Source of the DNA: Paracandidimonas soli
GTDB taxonomy: Bacteria; Pseudomonadota; Gammaproteobacteria; Burkholderiales; Burkholderiaceae_B
Length of the DNA: 64,000 bases
NCBI RefSeq assembly: GCF_004342005.1
Contig: NZ_SMBX01000004.1
Location: 1-64,000 of the forward strand
Direction: 5' to 3'
Both the position numbers and the translations under genes were made by a program. The notes under the pieces are model-generated. The model was given only the letters and a program-made list of their open reading frames with translations. It ran no database searches and had not been told where the DNA came from. This document shows, in pieces, positions 15,576-25,401 of this stretch; positions within the stretch are counted from its first letter, which is position 1; each line of letters begins with the position of its first letter.

Positions 15576-16732
15576 ACATGACAGGCCTTTCCAGAGATAT
15601 CGGCATCATCGGCTATGGCAGCGCGCGCTATGACAAGAAACCCCGGCAGAGCCTGTTCGGGTACATGGCCGAGGCGGCGCGCAATGCCCTGGCCAGCGCG
15701 GGCGTGGCCAAGCACGAAGTCGACGGCCTTGCCGCGGACATGACCAACACGCCGGATACGGCGGTCACCATGGCGGAGTATTTCGGCCTGACCACCACCT
15801 GGTCCCATTCCGGCAGTTCCGGAGGCACAGGCGCGCTGCTATCCGTGGCCCGGGCCATCCGCGCGGTGGAGGAAGGCCAGGCGAACTATGTGCTTTGCAT
15901 CGGTGCGGGCGCCCAGGATGTGGCGGCGTTCAAGCAGCGCGTCACCCGGTTCAACTCGGCGATCATGGACTACATGATGCCCCACGGCTTCGGAGGCATG
16001 CCGGGCATCTTCGCGCTCATCCAGCGCAAGCACATGGAAACCTACGGGACGACCCGCGCGCAACTGGGACGCGTCTCGGTGGACCTGAGGGCGAATGCGC
16101 GCCAGAACGATGCCGCGCTGTTGCGCGGCCCTATGGAGCTGGACGATTATTTGAACGCGCCGGTCATTGCCGATCCGCTGGGCCTCTATGACTGTGTCAT
16201 GCCTTGTTCCGGAGGCGAAGCCGTCCTGGTCGGGCCGCTGGACCGCGTGCCCCGGGAAAAAGGAGTGCGCATGCTGTCGGTGCGCGAGTCGAACAATTAT
16301 CCCGCCAACCAGATCGTGCCGCTGAACGGCGGGTGGGAAGCGTTCCGCGACGATATGTACGGCCAGGCGGGTTATGGGCCGTCGGATATGGATTTCGTGC
16401 AGCTTTACGACGACTTCCCCATCATGGCCGCCATACAGATCGAGGACCTCGGGTTCTGCCCCAAGGGGGAAGTCGGGCGTTTCCTCGAAGACAACCGCCT
16501 GACCTTCGACGGCAGCTTCCCCGTCAATACCGGCGGAGGCCAGTTGTCCTGCGGCCAGGCGGGCGGATCGGCCGGCCTGCTCAGTGTCGTCGAGGCGACG
16601 CGCCAGCTGCGGGGAGAAGGAGAGCGCCGCCAAGTGCCTGGCGCCAGGCGCGGCGTCGTTTCAGGATTTGGAATGATTTCATTCGGGCGCGGACTTGCCG
16701 CCGCGGCCGCCGTCATGGAGCAGAATCGATGA
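15566..16732 (+). CDS. Thiolase-like protein (SCP2/lipid-transfer type) lacking catalytic Cys
   Basis: A 388-aa thiolase-fold protein. The block where thiolases carry the acyl-accepting cysteine reads WSHSGSSGGTGALLSVARAI, with no Cys, and the C-terminal block reads NTGGGQLSCGQAGG where true thiolases have GHP, so the catalytic His is Gln. It is therefore unlikely to do ordinary Claisen thiolysis. Such thiolase-like proteins pair with DUF35 OB-fold partners, and in steroid side-chain degradation (Ltp2 with ChsH2's DUF35 domain) they act as retro-aldolases. Exactly such a DUF35 gene follows with an ATGA overlap. Likely role: C-C bond cleavage or formation on the CoA ester made by the upstream ligase (inference). 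Confidence 0.85.
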   Translation: MDLNMTGLSRDIGIIGYGSARYDKKPRQSLFGYMAEAARNALASAGVAKHEVDGLAADMTNTPDTAVTMAEYFGLTTTWSHSGSSGGTGALLSVARAIRAVEEGQANYVLCIGAGAQDVAAFKQRVTRFNSAIMDYMMPHGFGGMPGIFALIQRKHMETYGTTRAQLGRVSVDLRANARQNDAALLRGPMELDDYLNAPVIADPLGLYDCVMPCSGGEAVLVGPLDRVPREKGVRMLSVRESNNYPANQIVPLNGGWEAFRDDMYGQAGYGPSDMDFVQLYDDFPIMAAIQIEDLGFCPKGEVGRFLEDNRLTFDGSFPVNTGGGQLSCGQAGGSAGLLSVVEATRQLRGEGERRQVPGARRGVVSGFGMISFGRGLAAAAAVMEQNR

Positions 16733-17145
16733 GCCATCTCGCCACCCCTTATCCGCAGCCGGAGCGCAACGACTTCAATGCCCCCATGCTGGACGCCTGG
16801 ACCCGAGGCGAACTGTGCCTGCAGCAATGCAAGGCCTGTCATCACAAAGTTTATTTTCCCCGGCTGCAGTGCCCGGAATGCTGGTCCGCCGAGCTGGAAT
16901 GGAAGACCTTGTCCGGCCGGGGAAAGATCGTGTCGTTCGCCATCGTGCACAAGCACGTGCATGCCTCCTTTGCGGAGGAGGCGCCCTCGGTGTTCGCCGA
17001 GATCCTCCTCGAGGAAGGCTGGCCCATGCTGGCGAGGGTCATCGCGGATCCGCCCGGCAAGGTGAAGACCGGCATGCAGGTCGAGCTGGTGCCGGCGGCG
17101 CAGGCGGGGCGCTTCCCCCTGCCCACTTTCCAGCTTCGCGCTTAG
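16729..17145 (+). CDS. Zn-ribbon OB-fold protein (DUF35)
   Basis: A 138-aa protein: N-terminal helix, then a rubredoxin-like zinc ribbon with two CxxC pairs (QCKACHHK and LQCPECWS, about residues 37-55), then an OB-fold (LSGRGKIVSFAIVHKHVH to MQVELVP). This is the DUF35 architecture that binds acyl-CoA and docks onto thiolase-like proteins. ATG at 16729 overlaps the thiolase stop codon (ATGA), indicating translational coupling and a complex of the two products. No signal peptide; cytosolic. Confidence 0.9.
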   Translation: MSHLATPYPQPERNDFNAPMLDAWTRGELCLQQCKACHHKVYFPRLQCPECWSAELEWKTLSGRGKIVSFAIVHKHVHASFAEEAPSVFAEILLEEGWPMLARVIADPPGKVKTGMQVELVPAAQAGRFPLPTFQLRA

Positions 17146-17158
17146 GTCGAGGTCGGCC

Positions 17159-18129
<971 letters not shown>

Positions 18130-18133
<4 letters not shown>

Positions 18134-19062
18134 AGATGCGCAACGACACTGACGCGGGCAACGGCGCGGCCGCCGTGGCCGTGGTCAAGGGGGAAAGCCC
18201 CTGGCGCCAGTCCATGCAGGAGTTCTGCGAGTCCAAGACCGGAGTCGCGGGGCTCATCGTGTTCGTGATCATGGTATTGGCCGCCATCTTCGCCAGCTGG
18301 ATCGCGCCGCAGGATCCCTACGACCTGAACCAGCTCGACATCCTGAACGGCAACATGCCGCCCGGCACGGTGGCTGCGGGCAGCTACACCTACCTGCTGG
18401 GCACCGACCCGCAGGGGCGCGACATCTTTTCCGGCATCCTGTATGGCCTCCGTATTTCGTTGAGCGTCGGGGTGGGATCGGCGCTGTTCGCCTGTGTCAT
18501 CGGATCCCTGCTGGGGCTGATCGCAGCCTATGCGGGACCGAAGGTGGAGGCCGCCATCATGCGGATCGTGGACCTCCAGCTGTCCTTTCCCTCCATCCTG
18601 GTCGCCCTGATGATCCTGGCCGTCCTCGGGAAAGGCATCATGAACGTGGTGATCGCCCTGGTCCTGGTGGAATGGGCCTATTACGCGCGGGTGGCGCGGG
18701 CCAGCGCCATGGTGGAGCGCAGCCGGGACTACATCGCCGCTGTCGAGTGCCTTTCCATCCCGCGCTGGCGCGTGATTGTGCGGCACCTGCTCCCGAACTG
18801 CCTGCCGCCGCTGATCGTGATCGCCACCATGCAGATCTCGCGCGCCATTGCGCTGGAGGCGACCTTGAGCTTCCTGGGGCTGGGCGTGCCGGTGACCGAA
18901 CCCTCCCTGGGCCTGCTGATCGCCAACGGATATACGCAGATGATCTCCGGACAGTACTGGATCTGCCTGTACCCCGGCCTTGCGCTGGTCGCGATCATCG
19001 TCGCCATCAATCTGGTAGGCGACCAGCTGCGCGATATTCTCAACCCCCGGAATCGGAAATGA
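18130..19062 (+). CDS. Peptide-type ABC transporter permease (DppC/OppC family)
   Basis: A 310-aa permease. Residues 1-30 are a cytosolic tail, the first helix follows (VAGLIVFVIMVLAAIFASWI), and a LGTDPQGRDIFSGILYGLRI segment is characteristic of DppC-type subunits. The EAA loop is near residue 215 (ECLSIPRWRVIVRHLLPN). Start ATG at 18130 overlaps the DppB-type gene; an in-frame ATG two codons later is also possible. Its stop overlaps the start of the first ATPase gene. Partner of the upstream permease in one heterodimeric channel. Confidence 0.9.
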
Positions 19063-20072
19063 CAGACGTGTCCAAGCATGCGCTGAATGCGCAGATCCCG
19101 GAACAGCCGCCATGCACGCTCGACGTGCGGGACCTGCGCACGCACTACAAGACCCGGGCTGGCGTGCTCAAGGCCGTGGACGGAGTCTCCTTCAAGGTGC
19201 GTCCGGGACGCATCCTGGGGCTGGTGGGAGAGTCTGGATCGGGCAAGTCCGCCACCGGCTTTTCCATCATGGGTCTGGTCGATCCGCCCGGCGCCGTCGT
19301 GGGCGGTTCGGTGATCTTCGAAGGCGAGGATATCTCCGCGTGGCCGGAAAGCCGGATGCGGAAACTGCGGGGCGACCGCATCGCGATGATCTTCCAGGAT
19401 CCGATGATGACGCTCAATCCGGTGCTGAGCATCGGCACTCAGATGATCGAAACCTTGCTGGCGCATCGGAAGATGAGCAAGGAGGAGGCCATCGAGCGCT
19501 CCGTCGACGCCCTGGCGCAGGTGGGGATTCCCGCCGCCAGGGAGCGGCTGTCCGCCTATCCGCACGAGTTTTCGGGAGGCATGAGGCAGCGGGTGGCCAT
19601 CGCGATCGCCTTGCTGCACTCGCCGTCGCTGATCATTGCCGACGAGCCGACCACGGCCCTGGACGTCACCATCCAGGCGCAGATCCTGAGCGAGGTGCAG
19701 AAGCTGGTCCGCGCCAAGAACATGGGCGTCATCTGGATTTCCCACGACCTGTCGGTGGTATCAGCGCTGGCCGACGATATCGCGGTGATGTATGCCGGCC
19801 GCATCGTGGAGCAGGGGCCGGTGTCCCGCGTACTGTCCTATCCCGCGCACCCTTACACGCGTGGACTGATCAGCAGCGTGGCCAGCAACAATCCGCCCGG
19901 ACAGCGGCTGAAGCAGATCCGCGGCGCCCCGGCCCAGTTGATGAACCTGCCGCGCGGATGCGCTTTCGCGCCGCGCTGCGATTATGCCGACGCGCAGTGC
20001 GAGGAGGCGCCGCCGGGCATCACCCATCTCGACAAACAGCACCAGTTCCGATGCTTTCATCCATTGAGGTAG
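19059..20072 (+). CDS. Peptide-type ABC transporter ATPase (DppD family)
   Basis: A 337-aa nucleotide-binding subunit: Walker A GESGSGKSATG (about residue 55), Q-loop MIFQDPMMTLNP, signature FSGGMRQRVAIAIAL, Walker B LIIADEPTTALDV, and the C-terminal oligopeptide/dipeptide extension with a Cys cluster (GCAFAPRCDYADAQCEEAPP). That cluster can bind an Fe-S centre in this family. ATG at 19059 overlaps the preceding stop. It works with the DppF-type ATPase that starts two bases after its stop. Confidence 0.92.
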   Translation: MTDVSKHALNAQIPEQPPCTLDVRDLRTHYKTRAGVLKAVDGVSFKVRPGRILGLVGESGSGKSATGFSIMGLVDPPGAVVGGSVIFEGEDISAWPESRMRKLRGDRIAMIFQDPMMTLNPVLSIGTQMIETLLAHRKMSKEEAIERSVDALAQVGIPAARERLSAYPHEFSGGMRQRVAIAIALLHSPSLIIADEPTTALDVTIQAQILSEVQKLVRAKNMGVIWISHDLSVVSALADDIAVMYAGRIVEQGPVSRVLSYPAHPYTRGLISSVASNNPPGQRLKQIRGAPAQLMNLPRGCAFAPRCDYADAQCEEAPPGITHLDKQHQFRCFHPLR

Positions 20073-20074
20073 CC

Positions 20075-21076
20075 ATGCAGACGGAGTCCTTCATTGCGGG
20101 CGAGGCGACCAGAGGCATCCAGCCGGAGCCCATCATCGAGGCGCGAAGCCTCTCCCTGTACTACCCCATGCCCAAGCGGGCGCCCTCGGTCCGGGCCGTG
20201 CATGAAGTCGACCTCGAGATCCAGCAGGGAGAGGTGCTGGGCCTGGTCGGCGAGTCCGGCTGCGGCAAATCGTCATTGGCCCGTATCATGGCTGGCGTGC
20301 GGCAAGCCTCGTCGGGCGAGATCCGCTACCGGGGCCGGCCGCTGGCCGGCTTGACGGGCAAGGAGAAAATCCAGGCCAAGCTGCAGATACAGATGGTGTT
20401 CCAGGACCCGTTCGCTTCTTTGAATCCACGCATGAATGTCGGCGAGATCATCGCCGAGGCCCCGCGGCTGTTCGGCCTGATCAAGACGGACGAGTCGGCG
20501 TTCATCAGCGAGCAGATGGAGCGCGTGGGGCTGGATCCGGCCTACCGGCTGCGCTATCCGCATCAGTTCAGCGGCGGGCAGCGCCAGCGCATCGGCATCG
20601 CGCGCGCGCTGGCGGTCAATCCGAGCGTGCTTGTCTGCGACGAGCCCGTGTCGGCCCTGGACGTATCCATCCAGGCACAGATCCTCAATCTGTTCATGGA
20701 CCTGCGCGAACAGCTGGGGCTTACCTATCTGTTCATCAGCCACGATCTCAGCGTGGTCCGGCACCTGGCGGACCGGGTGGCGATCATGTATCTGGGGCGC
20801 ATTGTGGAGCAGGCGCCCGCACGGGAGATTTTCGAGCGCCCCAACCATCCCTATACGCAAGCCCTGCTGGCCGAAATGCCCCGGATCGTGACACGGCAGA
20901 GGACATTCAGTCCGGTCGAGGGTGAATTGCCCAGTCCCTCGAATCCCCCCAAAGGCTGCCACTTCCATCCGCGCTGTCCGAAAGCCATGCCCATCTGCAA
21001 GGAGGTGATGCCGAAGCTGGAAGACATAGACACGGGCCACCTGAGCGCGTGCCATCTCAATGAAAAAACCGGCTGA
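20075..21076 (+). CDS. Peptide-type ABC transporter ATPase (DppF family)
   Basis: A 333-aa ATPase: Walker [13 protein letters not shown] (about residue 62), Q-loop [14 protein letters not shown], signature [15 protein letters not shown], Walker [15 protein letters not shown], and the C-terminal Cys-containing tail ([20 protein letters not shown]) usual for DppF/OppF. A GAGGT ribosome site overlaps the end of the DppD-type gene. The heterodimer with that protein powers uptake by the two permeases. Confidence 0.92.
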   Translation: MQTESFIAGEATRGIQPEPIIEARSLSLYYPMPKRAPSVRAVHEVDLEIQQGEVLGLVGESGCGKSSLARIMAGVRQASSGEIRYRGRPLAGLTGKEKIQAKLQIQMVFQDPFASLNPRMNVGEIIAEAPRLFGLIKTDESAFISEQMERVGLDPAYRLRYPHQFSGGQRQRIGIARALAVNPSVLVCDEPVSALDVSIQAQILNLFMDLREQLGLTYLFISHDLSVVRHLADRVAIMYLGRIVEQAPAREIFERPNHPYTQALLAEMPRIVTRQRTFSPVEGELPSPSNPPKGCHFHPRCPKAMPICKEVMPKLEDIDTGHLSACHLNEKTG

Positions 21077-21112
21077 ACAGCCGGCGCGCCATTCAAACCA
21101 AAGGAGACATCA

Positions 21113-22696
21113 ATGAGACATACCATACGCAGACTGTCGGGCATGCTCGTGCTGAGCGCCGCCATCGGAGCGGCCATGCCCTCGGCATCGGCCTGGGCCG
21201 AAGACCTGAGCATTGCCCTGGGAAGCTCCATCACATCGCTGGATCCCCATTTCGCCAACAACTCGCCGAACAAGGCGGTGGCGCGCCATTTCTTCGAGGC
21301 GCTGATCGCGTTCGACCCGGACACCAATCTCGTTCCCGCGCTGGCCACTTCCTGGAAGCGGATCAGCGATACCGAGTGGGAATTCAAGCTGCGGCCGGAC
21401 GTGAAGTTCTCGGACGGATCGACCCTGACGGCCGACGACGTCGTCGTGTCGTTCGAGCGGGCTCCCGCAGTGCCCAACTCGCCGTCCTCCCTCGGCCTGT
21501 TCACGCGTTCCATCGCCCAGGTCAAGGCCGTGGATCCGTCCACGGTGGTGATAGAGACAAAATATCCGGATCCTCTGCTGCCGCATATGGTGCCCGAGAT
21601 CCTCATCATTCCCGCCGAGCTGAAGGATGCCGAAACCGGGGACTACAACTCCGGCAAGTCGATGGTGGGCACCGGTCCGTTCGTCTTCCAGGCCTATACT
21701 CCCGGCGACCGCCTGATCATGAAGCGCAACGAGAACTACTGGGGCGACAAGCCGGACTGGGACAAGGTGACGCTGCGCTTCATCACGAACGAGGCGACCC
21801 GTGTGGCGGCGCTCCTGTCGGGCGATGCGGACCTGATCGAGAATGTATCGCCCAATCTGATGGACCGCGTCAAGGGCGGCAACTTCTCCATCGTCCAGAG
21901 CCCACCGGCCTTGCCGGTGTATATTGGCCTCGATGTGGGGCGCGACGAGACGCCCTTCGTCAAGGCCAAGTCGCCGGATGCGGGCGCGAACACCAATCCC
22001 TTGCGCGACAAACGGGTCCGGCAGGCGCTTTCGTATGGTATCGACCGCGAGGCGATTTCCGAGAAGCTGATGCAGGGCACCACGGCTCCCGCAGGGCAGA
22101 TGCTGAACAGCAGCCTGTTCGGCGCGTCGCCCAATGTGACGGCGCCCAAGTACGATCCCGAGAAGGCCAAGCAACTGCTGGCCGAAGCAGGCTACAAGAA
22201 CGGCCTGACGCTCACCTTCCACGGACCGAACGACCGGCTGACCAACGATAGCCGGGTCGTGCAGGCGATTGCTCAGATGTGGAACCGGATCGGCATCGAG
22301 GCGAAGGCGGAGGTCATGCCGTGGAGCGTCTATTTTCCGCAGACGGGAAAACGGGAGTTCAGTCTCTATCTGATCAGTTCCGGCGCGATATCGGAAATGG
22401 GCACCGCGCTGAACTCGGTGGTGGTCACGCATGATCCCAAGAACCGGCGGGGCGTGAACAATCGGGGCCGCTACTCCAACCCCGAGATCGACGAACTCGT
22501 GAATACGTCCTTCCAGACGCTGGACGACGACAAGCGCCGGGCAATGCTGGAGAAAGCGAGCGAGCTGGCCTTCGAGGAAATGCCGGTTATTCCGCTGTAT
22601 TTCTATTCTTTCTCGATCGCGTCCAAGAAGAACATCGTCTACAAGCCGCGCATGGACCAGTTTACGCTGGCCCAGGGGGCGAAGCTGACGAAGTAG
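21113..22696 (+). CDS. Peptide-type ABC transporter substrate-binding protein (SBP_bac_5)
   Basis: A 527-aa periplasmic binding protein. A Sec signal peptide (residues 1-29, charged start, hydrophobic MLVLSAAIGAAM, cleavage near ASAWA-ED) precedes a family-5 solute-binding domain (LSIALGSSITSLDPHFANNS, later GTGPFVFQAYTPGD and RVRQALSYGIDREAIS). No lipobox, so freely periplasmic. It follows the ATPase by 36 bases behind AAAGGAGA and ends the operon; a GC-rich hairpin follows. It determines what the transporter takes up, presumably the precursor of the acid activated by the CoA ligase (inference). Confidence 0.92.
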   Translation: MRHTIRRLSGMLVLSAAIGAAMPSASAWAEDLSIALGSSITSLDPHFANNSPNKAVARHFFEALIAFDPDTNLVPALATSWKRISDTEWEFKLRPDVKFSDGSTLTADDVVVSFERAPAVPNSPSSLGLFTRSIAQVKAVDPSTVVIETKYPDPLLPHMVPEILIIPAELKDAETGDYNSGKSMVGTGPFVFQAYTPGDRLIMKRNENYWGDKPDWDKVTLRFITNEATRVAALLSGDADLIENVSPNLMDRVKGGNFSIVQSPPALPVYIGLDVGRDETPFVKAKSPDAGANTNPLRDKRVRQALSYGIDREAISEKLMQGTTAPAGQMLNSSLFGASPNVTAPKYDPEKAKQLLAEAGYKNGLTLTFHGPNDRLTNDSRVVQAIAQMWNRIGIEAKAEVMPWSVYFPQTGKREFSLYLISSGAISEMGTALNSVVVTHDPKNRRGVNNRGRYSNPEIDELVNTSFQTLDDDKRRAMLEKASELAFEEMPVIPLYFYSFSIASKKNIVYKPRMDQFTLAQGAKLTK

Positions 22697-22707
22697 TCCG
22701 GGAGCTG

Positions 22708-22736
22708 TTCCGGCGCGCGTATCCGCGCCGCCGGAA
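22708..22736 (+). terminator. Possible operon terminator hairpin
   Basis: TTCCGGCGCG and CGCGCCGCCGGAA can pair around a 6-base loop with a 3-base bulge, 12 bases after the binding-protein stop codon. No clear T-run follows, so termination by this hairpin alone is uncertain. Confidence 0.4.
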
Positions 22737-22808
22737 TGGTTTGTCGGCCTGCTTGTCGGGTAACAGTGTGGCTTGTCGTGTATCAGATAGCCTGAAGCAG
22801 GCTGTGTG

Positions 22809-22893
22809 TGGTGCCCGAGGCCGGAATCGAACCGGCATGCCTTGCGGCGAGGGATTTTAAGTCCCTTGTGTCTACCGATTTCACCACTCGGGC
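22809..22893 (-). tRNA. tRNA-Leu (anticodon UAA)
   Basis: 85 nt including encoded CCA. Acceptor stem GCCCGAG/CTCGGGC, anticodon loop CTTAAAA between GGGA and TCCC arms giving UAA, a class-II variable arm (CGCCGCAAGGCA) and T-loop GGTTCGATTCC. It reads UUA/UUG codons. It lies 38 bases downstream of tRNA-Ser on the same strand. Confidence 0.95.
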
Positions 22894-22931
22894 GGCAGGA
22901 GCGGCTGGCTGAAACAATAGGGATGGATGTC

Positions 22932-23019
22932 TGGCGGAAGCGGTGAGATTCGAACTCACGAACGGTTGCCCGTTGCCGGTTTTCAAGACCGGTGCAATCG
23001 ACCACTCTGCCACGCTTCC
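22932..23019 (-). tRNA. tRNA-Ser (anticodon UGA)
   Basis: 88 nt including CCA. Acceptor GGAAGCG/CGCTTCC, anticodon loop CTTGAAA giving UGA, a long variable arm (CAACGGGCAACCGTT) and T-loop AGTTCGAATCT. It reads UCN codons. It is upstream of tRNA-Leu(UAA) and probably co-transcribed with it. Confidence 0.95.
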
Positions 23020-23132
23020 GGGATGCAGCCTCATCGAAGCCCGACAGTGTAGCGCATGCGACATGGTTTGTGCGTGCGAATGGGGCGATAATGCGGGCTT
23101 GTCCATGTGTAACCGTCGATCTGGAGGCAGGG

Positions 23133-24128
23133 ATGCAAGGCGATATGACAGCGGTGGAAATCACCAGGCCGGGAGGTCCGGAGGTGCTGGTTCCGGCACG
23201 CAGACCGATTCCGCAGTCGGGGCCGGGACAGGTGCTGATTCGCGTCGAGGCCGCGGGCGTCAACCGGCCCGATGTCGCACAGCGCGAGGGCAGTTATCCG
23301 CCTCCGCCGGGGGCGTCCGATCTGCCCGGGCTGGAGGTCGCGGGCGAAATCGTGGGCGGAGACGTCGGCGATACCGGGCTGCAAGTGGGGGACATGGTCT
23401 GCGCGCTGACGCCCGGCGGCGGCTATGCCCAGTATTGCCTGGCGCCGGCGGCGCATTGCCTGCCGATTCCCCGGGGCATGACGCCGCTGCAGGCGGCGGG
23501 CCTGCCGGAAACCCTGTTCACGGTCTGGAGCAATGTGTTCGAGCGCGGGCGGCTGGCGGAAGGCGAAACTCTGCTGGTGCATGGCGGCGCCAGCGGCATC
23601 GGCACGACGGCGATCCAGCTGGCGGCGGCGCTCGGGCATCGCGTTTATGCCACGGCGGGCAGCGATGAGCGGGTGCAGGCCATCCTGGGACTGGGCGCGG
23701 CGCAGGCATTCAATTACCGCACGCAGGATTTCGTCGAGGAAGTCCTCAAGGCCACCGGCAGCCGCGGCGTCGATGTCATCCTGGACATGGTGGCGGGCGA
23801 CTACATCCGGCGCAACCTGAAGGCGCTGGCCGATGACGGGCGGTGCGTCATGATCGCCATGCTGGGCGGAGCCAAGGCGGAAATCAACGCCTGGGAGCTG
23901 ATGCGCCGCAGGCTGACCCTGACCGGCTCGACCCTGCGCCCGCGCTCCGATGAATACAAGGCCGGCCTGGCGGTTCAATTGCGCCGCCATGTCTGGCCCT
24001 TGCTGGAGTCCGGGCGGATAGCACCCGTCGTGCATGCCGTATTCCCGCTGGAAAATGCGGCGCAGGCCCACCGCCTGATGGACTCTGGCGCGCATATCGG
24101 GAAAATCATACTGACTGCGACAGCTTGA
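23133..24128 (+). CDS. NAD(P)H quinone oxidoreductase (zinc-free MDR)
   Basis: A 331-aa medium-chain dehydrogenase/reductase of the quinone-oxidoreductase/PIG3 type. N-terminal GroES-like domain (AAGVNRPDVAQREGSYPPPP), Rossmann domain with LLVHGGASGIGTTAIQLA (NADPH-binding loop, about residue 150), and no structural or catalytic zinc cysteines. It reduces quinones or conjugated carbonyls with NADPH. Start ATG at 23133 follows GGAGG; longer frames overlap the divergent tRNA-Ser. It is directly upstream of tpiA, as in related Burkholderiales. Confidence 0.9.
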   Translation: MQGDMTAVEITRPGGPEVLVPARRPIPQSGPGQVLIRVEAAGVNRPDVAQREGSYPPPPGASDLPGLEVAGEIVGGDVGDTGLQVGDMVCALTPGGGYAQYCLAPAAHCLPIPRGMTPLQAAGLPETLFTVWSNVFERGRLAEGETLLVHGGASGIGTTAIQLAAALGHRVYATAGSDERVQAILGLGAAQAFNYRTQDFVEEVLKATGSRGVDVILDMVAGDYIRRNLKALADDGRCVMIAMLGGAKAEINAWELMRRRLTLTGSTLRPRSDEYKAGLAVQLRRHVWPLLESGRIAPVVHAVFPLENAAQAHRLMDSGAHIGKIILTATA

Positions 24129-24191
24129 ATCCGCAGGAACACGCTACAATACGCGGTTGACCGCAAGTCTTCCCCGTTTTTTTAGTGTTGT

Positions 24192-24929
24192 ATGACAGAC
24201 TTTATCCGCAAGCGCCTGGTGATCGGTAACTGGAAAATGCATGGCACGTCCGTGCAGAACGCCGCGTTGCTGTCGTCGCTCGGCGACTATGCCGGGTCGG
24301 CCGAGCTGGCTGTGTGCGTGCCGTTTCCCTATCTGGCGCAGGCTAGCCAGTCCCTGGAAGGCAGCGCCATAAGCTGGGGCGCCCAGGACGTCAGCGCCCA
24401 TGCGCAGGGCGCCTATACGGGTGAAGTCTCCGCCGCCATGCTGGCCGATTTCGCATGCCGCTGGGTTCTGGTGGGGCATTCCGAACGGCGAGCCTATCAT
24501 GGCGAAACCGATGCGCTCGTGGCCGACAAGACGCAGGCCGCCATCGGCGCCGGCCTCACGCCGGTCGTCTGCATCGGCGAGACGCTGGCCGAGCGAGAGG
24601 CAGGGCGGTTGCAGGAAGTCATGCTGCGGCAGCTGGATCAGGTGCTTGCACTTGGAGGCGATGCCTTGTCGCGCATCGTTCTGGCCTATGAGCCCGTCTG
24701 GGCCATCGGCACCGGGCAAAGCGCCACGCCCGAGCTGGCGCAAGAGGCGCACGCCTTCATTCGTGCGCAGCTCGAGCGGGCCGGACAGCCGCAAGTCCGC
24801 GTCCTGTATGGCGGAAGTGTCAACGCGGCCAATGCGGCCAGTCTGTTTGAAATGCCTGACATCGACGGCGCGCTCGTGGGCGGAGCCTCGCTGCAGGCGC
24901 AGGAATTTTTACGTATAGCGGCCAGTTAG
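24192..24929 (+). CDS. tpiA: Triosephosphate isomerase
   Basis: A 245-aa TIM-barrel enzyme interconverting dihydroxyacetone phosphate and glyceraldehyde-3-phosphate. Catalytic marks: Asn/Lys in IGNWKMHG (residue ~10), His in VLVGHSERR (~95), Glu in VLAYEPVWAIGTG (~165) and phosphate-binding GGSVNAANA and LVGGASL. Length is normal for the family. ATG at 24192. secG follows after 16 bases, and the tpiA-secG pair is conserved in Betaproteobacteria. A TACAAT -10-like hexamer is at 24145. Confidence 0.97.
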   Translation: MTDFIRKRLVIGNWKMHGTSVQNAALLSSLGDYAGSAELAVCVPFPYLAQASQSLEGSAISWGAQDVSAHAQGAYTGEVSAAMLADFACRWVLVGHSERRAYHGETDALVADKTQAAIGAGLTPVVCIGETLAEREAGRLQEVMLRQLDQVLALGGDALSRIVLAYEPVWAIGTGQSATPELAQEAHAFIRAQLERAGQPQVRVLYGGSVNAANAASLFEMPDIDGALVGGASLQAQEFLRIAAS

Positions 24930-24945
24930 GCCACGGAGTTTTTAC

Positions 24946-25368
24946 ATGGAATGGTTGTCATCCGTCTTGCTGACGGTTCAGGTGATTTCATCGCTGTCCA
25001 TCATCGTCCTGGTGCTGCTGCAGCAGGGCAAGGGCTCGGAAATGGGCGCTGCGTTCGGCAGCGGCTCCGCGGGCAGCCTGTTCGGCGCATCGGGCGCGGC
25101 CAACTTCCTGTCGCGCACGACGAAGTGGGCTGCCATCGTGTTCTTCGCATCGACGGCCGGCCTGGCCTACATGGCGCATCACCCGAAAGGCGCCGTAGTG
25201 GAAAGCGGCGGGGTGATGCAGGGCTTCGAGTCTTCCGTGCCTGCGGCTCCCAATAGCGGCAGCGCAGTGCCTTCGGTTCCCAATGCCGTGCCGGCCGCGC
25301 CTTCCGAAGCGCCCGCGGCGGCAGTCCCGTCCGCGCCGGCCGAAACGCCGCAAGCCCCGGCTCAGTAA
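24946..25368 (+). CDS. secG: Protein-export membrane protein SecG
   Basis: A 140-aa SecYEG subunit. Two transmembrane helices (VLLTVQVISSLSIIVLVLLQ and AIVFFASTAGLAYMAHH) flank the conserved cytosolic loop QQGKGSEMGAAFGSGSAGSLFGASGAANFLSR, shown here only for orientation. The C-terminal ~60 residues are an Ala/Pro-rich tail, longer than in E. coli but common in this group. ATG at 24946, 16 bases after tpiA, so co-transcribed. It ends at a hairpin shared with the convergent permease gene. Confidence 0.93.
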   Translation: MEWLSSVLLTVQVISSLSIIVLVLLQQGKGSEMGAAFGSGSAGSLFGASGAANFLSRTTKWAAIVFFASTAGLAYMAHHPKGAVVESGGVMQGFESSVPAAPNSGSAVPSVPNAVPAAPSEAPAAAVPSAPAETPQAPAQ

Positions 25369-25383
25369 ACGTGCGACGGCAGG

Positions 25384-25401
25384 GGCGCCTTTTTCGGCGC
25401 C
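25384..25401. terminator. Bidirectional hairpin between secG and permease gene
   Basis: GGCGCC-TTTTTC-GGCGCC directly between two convergent stop codons. Short but GC-strong; it may act as a terminator in both directions. Confidence 0.4.

Noticed and set aside
21110-23263. 717-codon minus-strand frame spanning the binding protein and two tRNAs
   Set aside because: It runs straight through tRNA-Leu and tRNA-Ser genes, which excludes a real protein.
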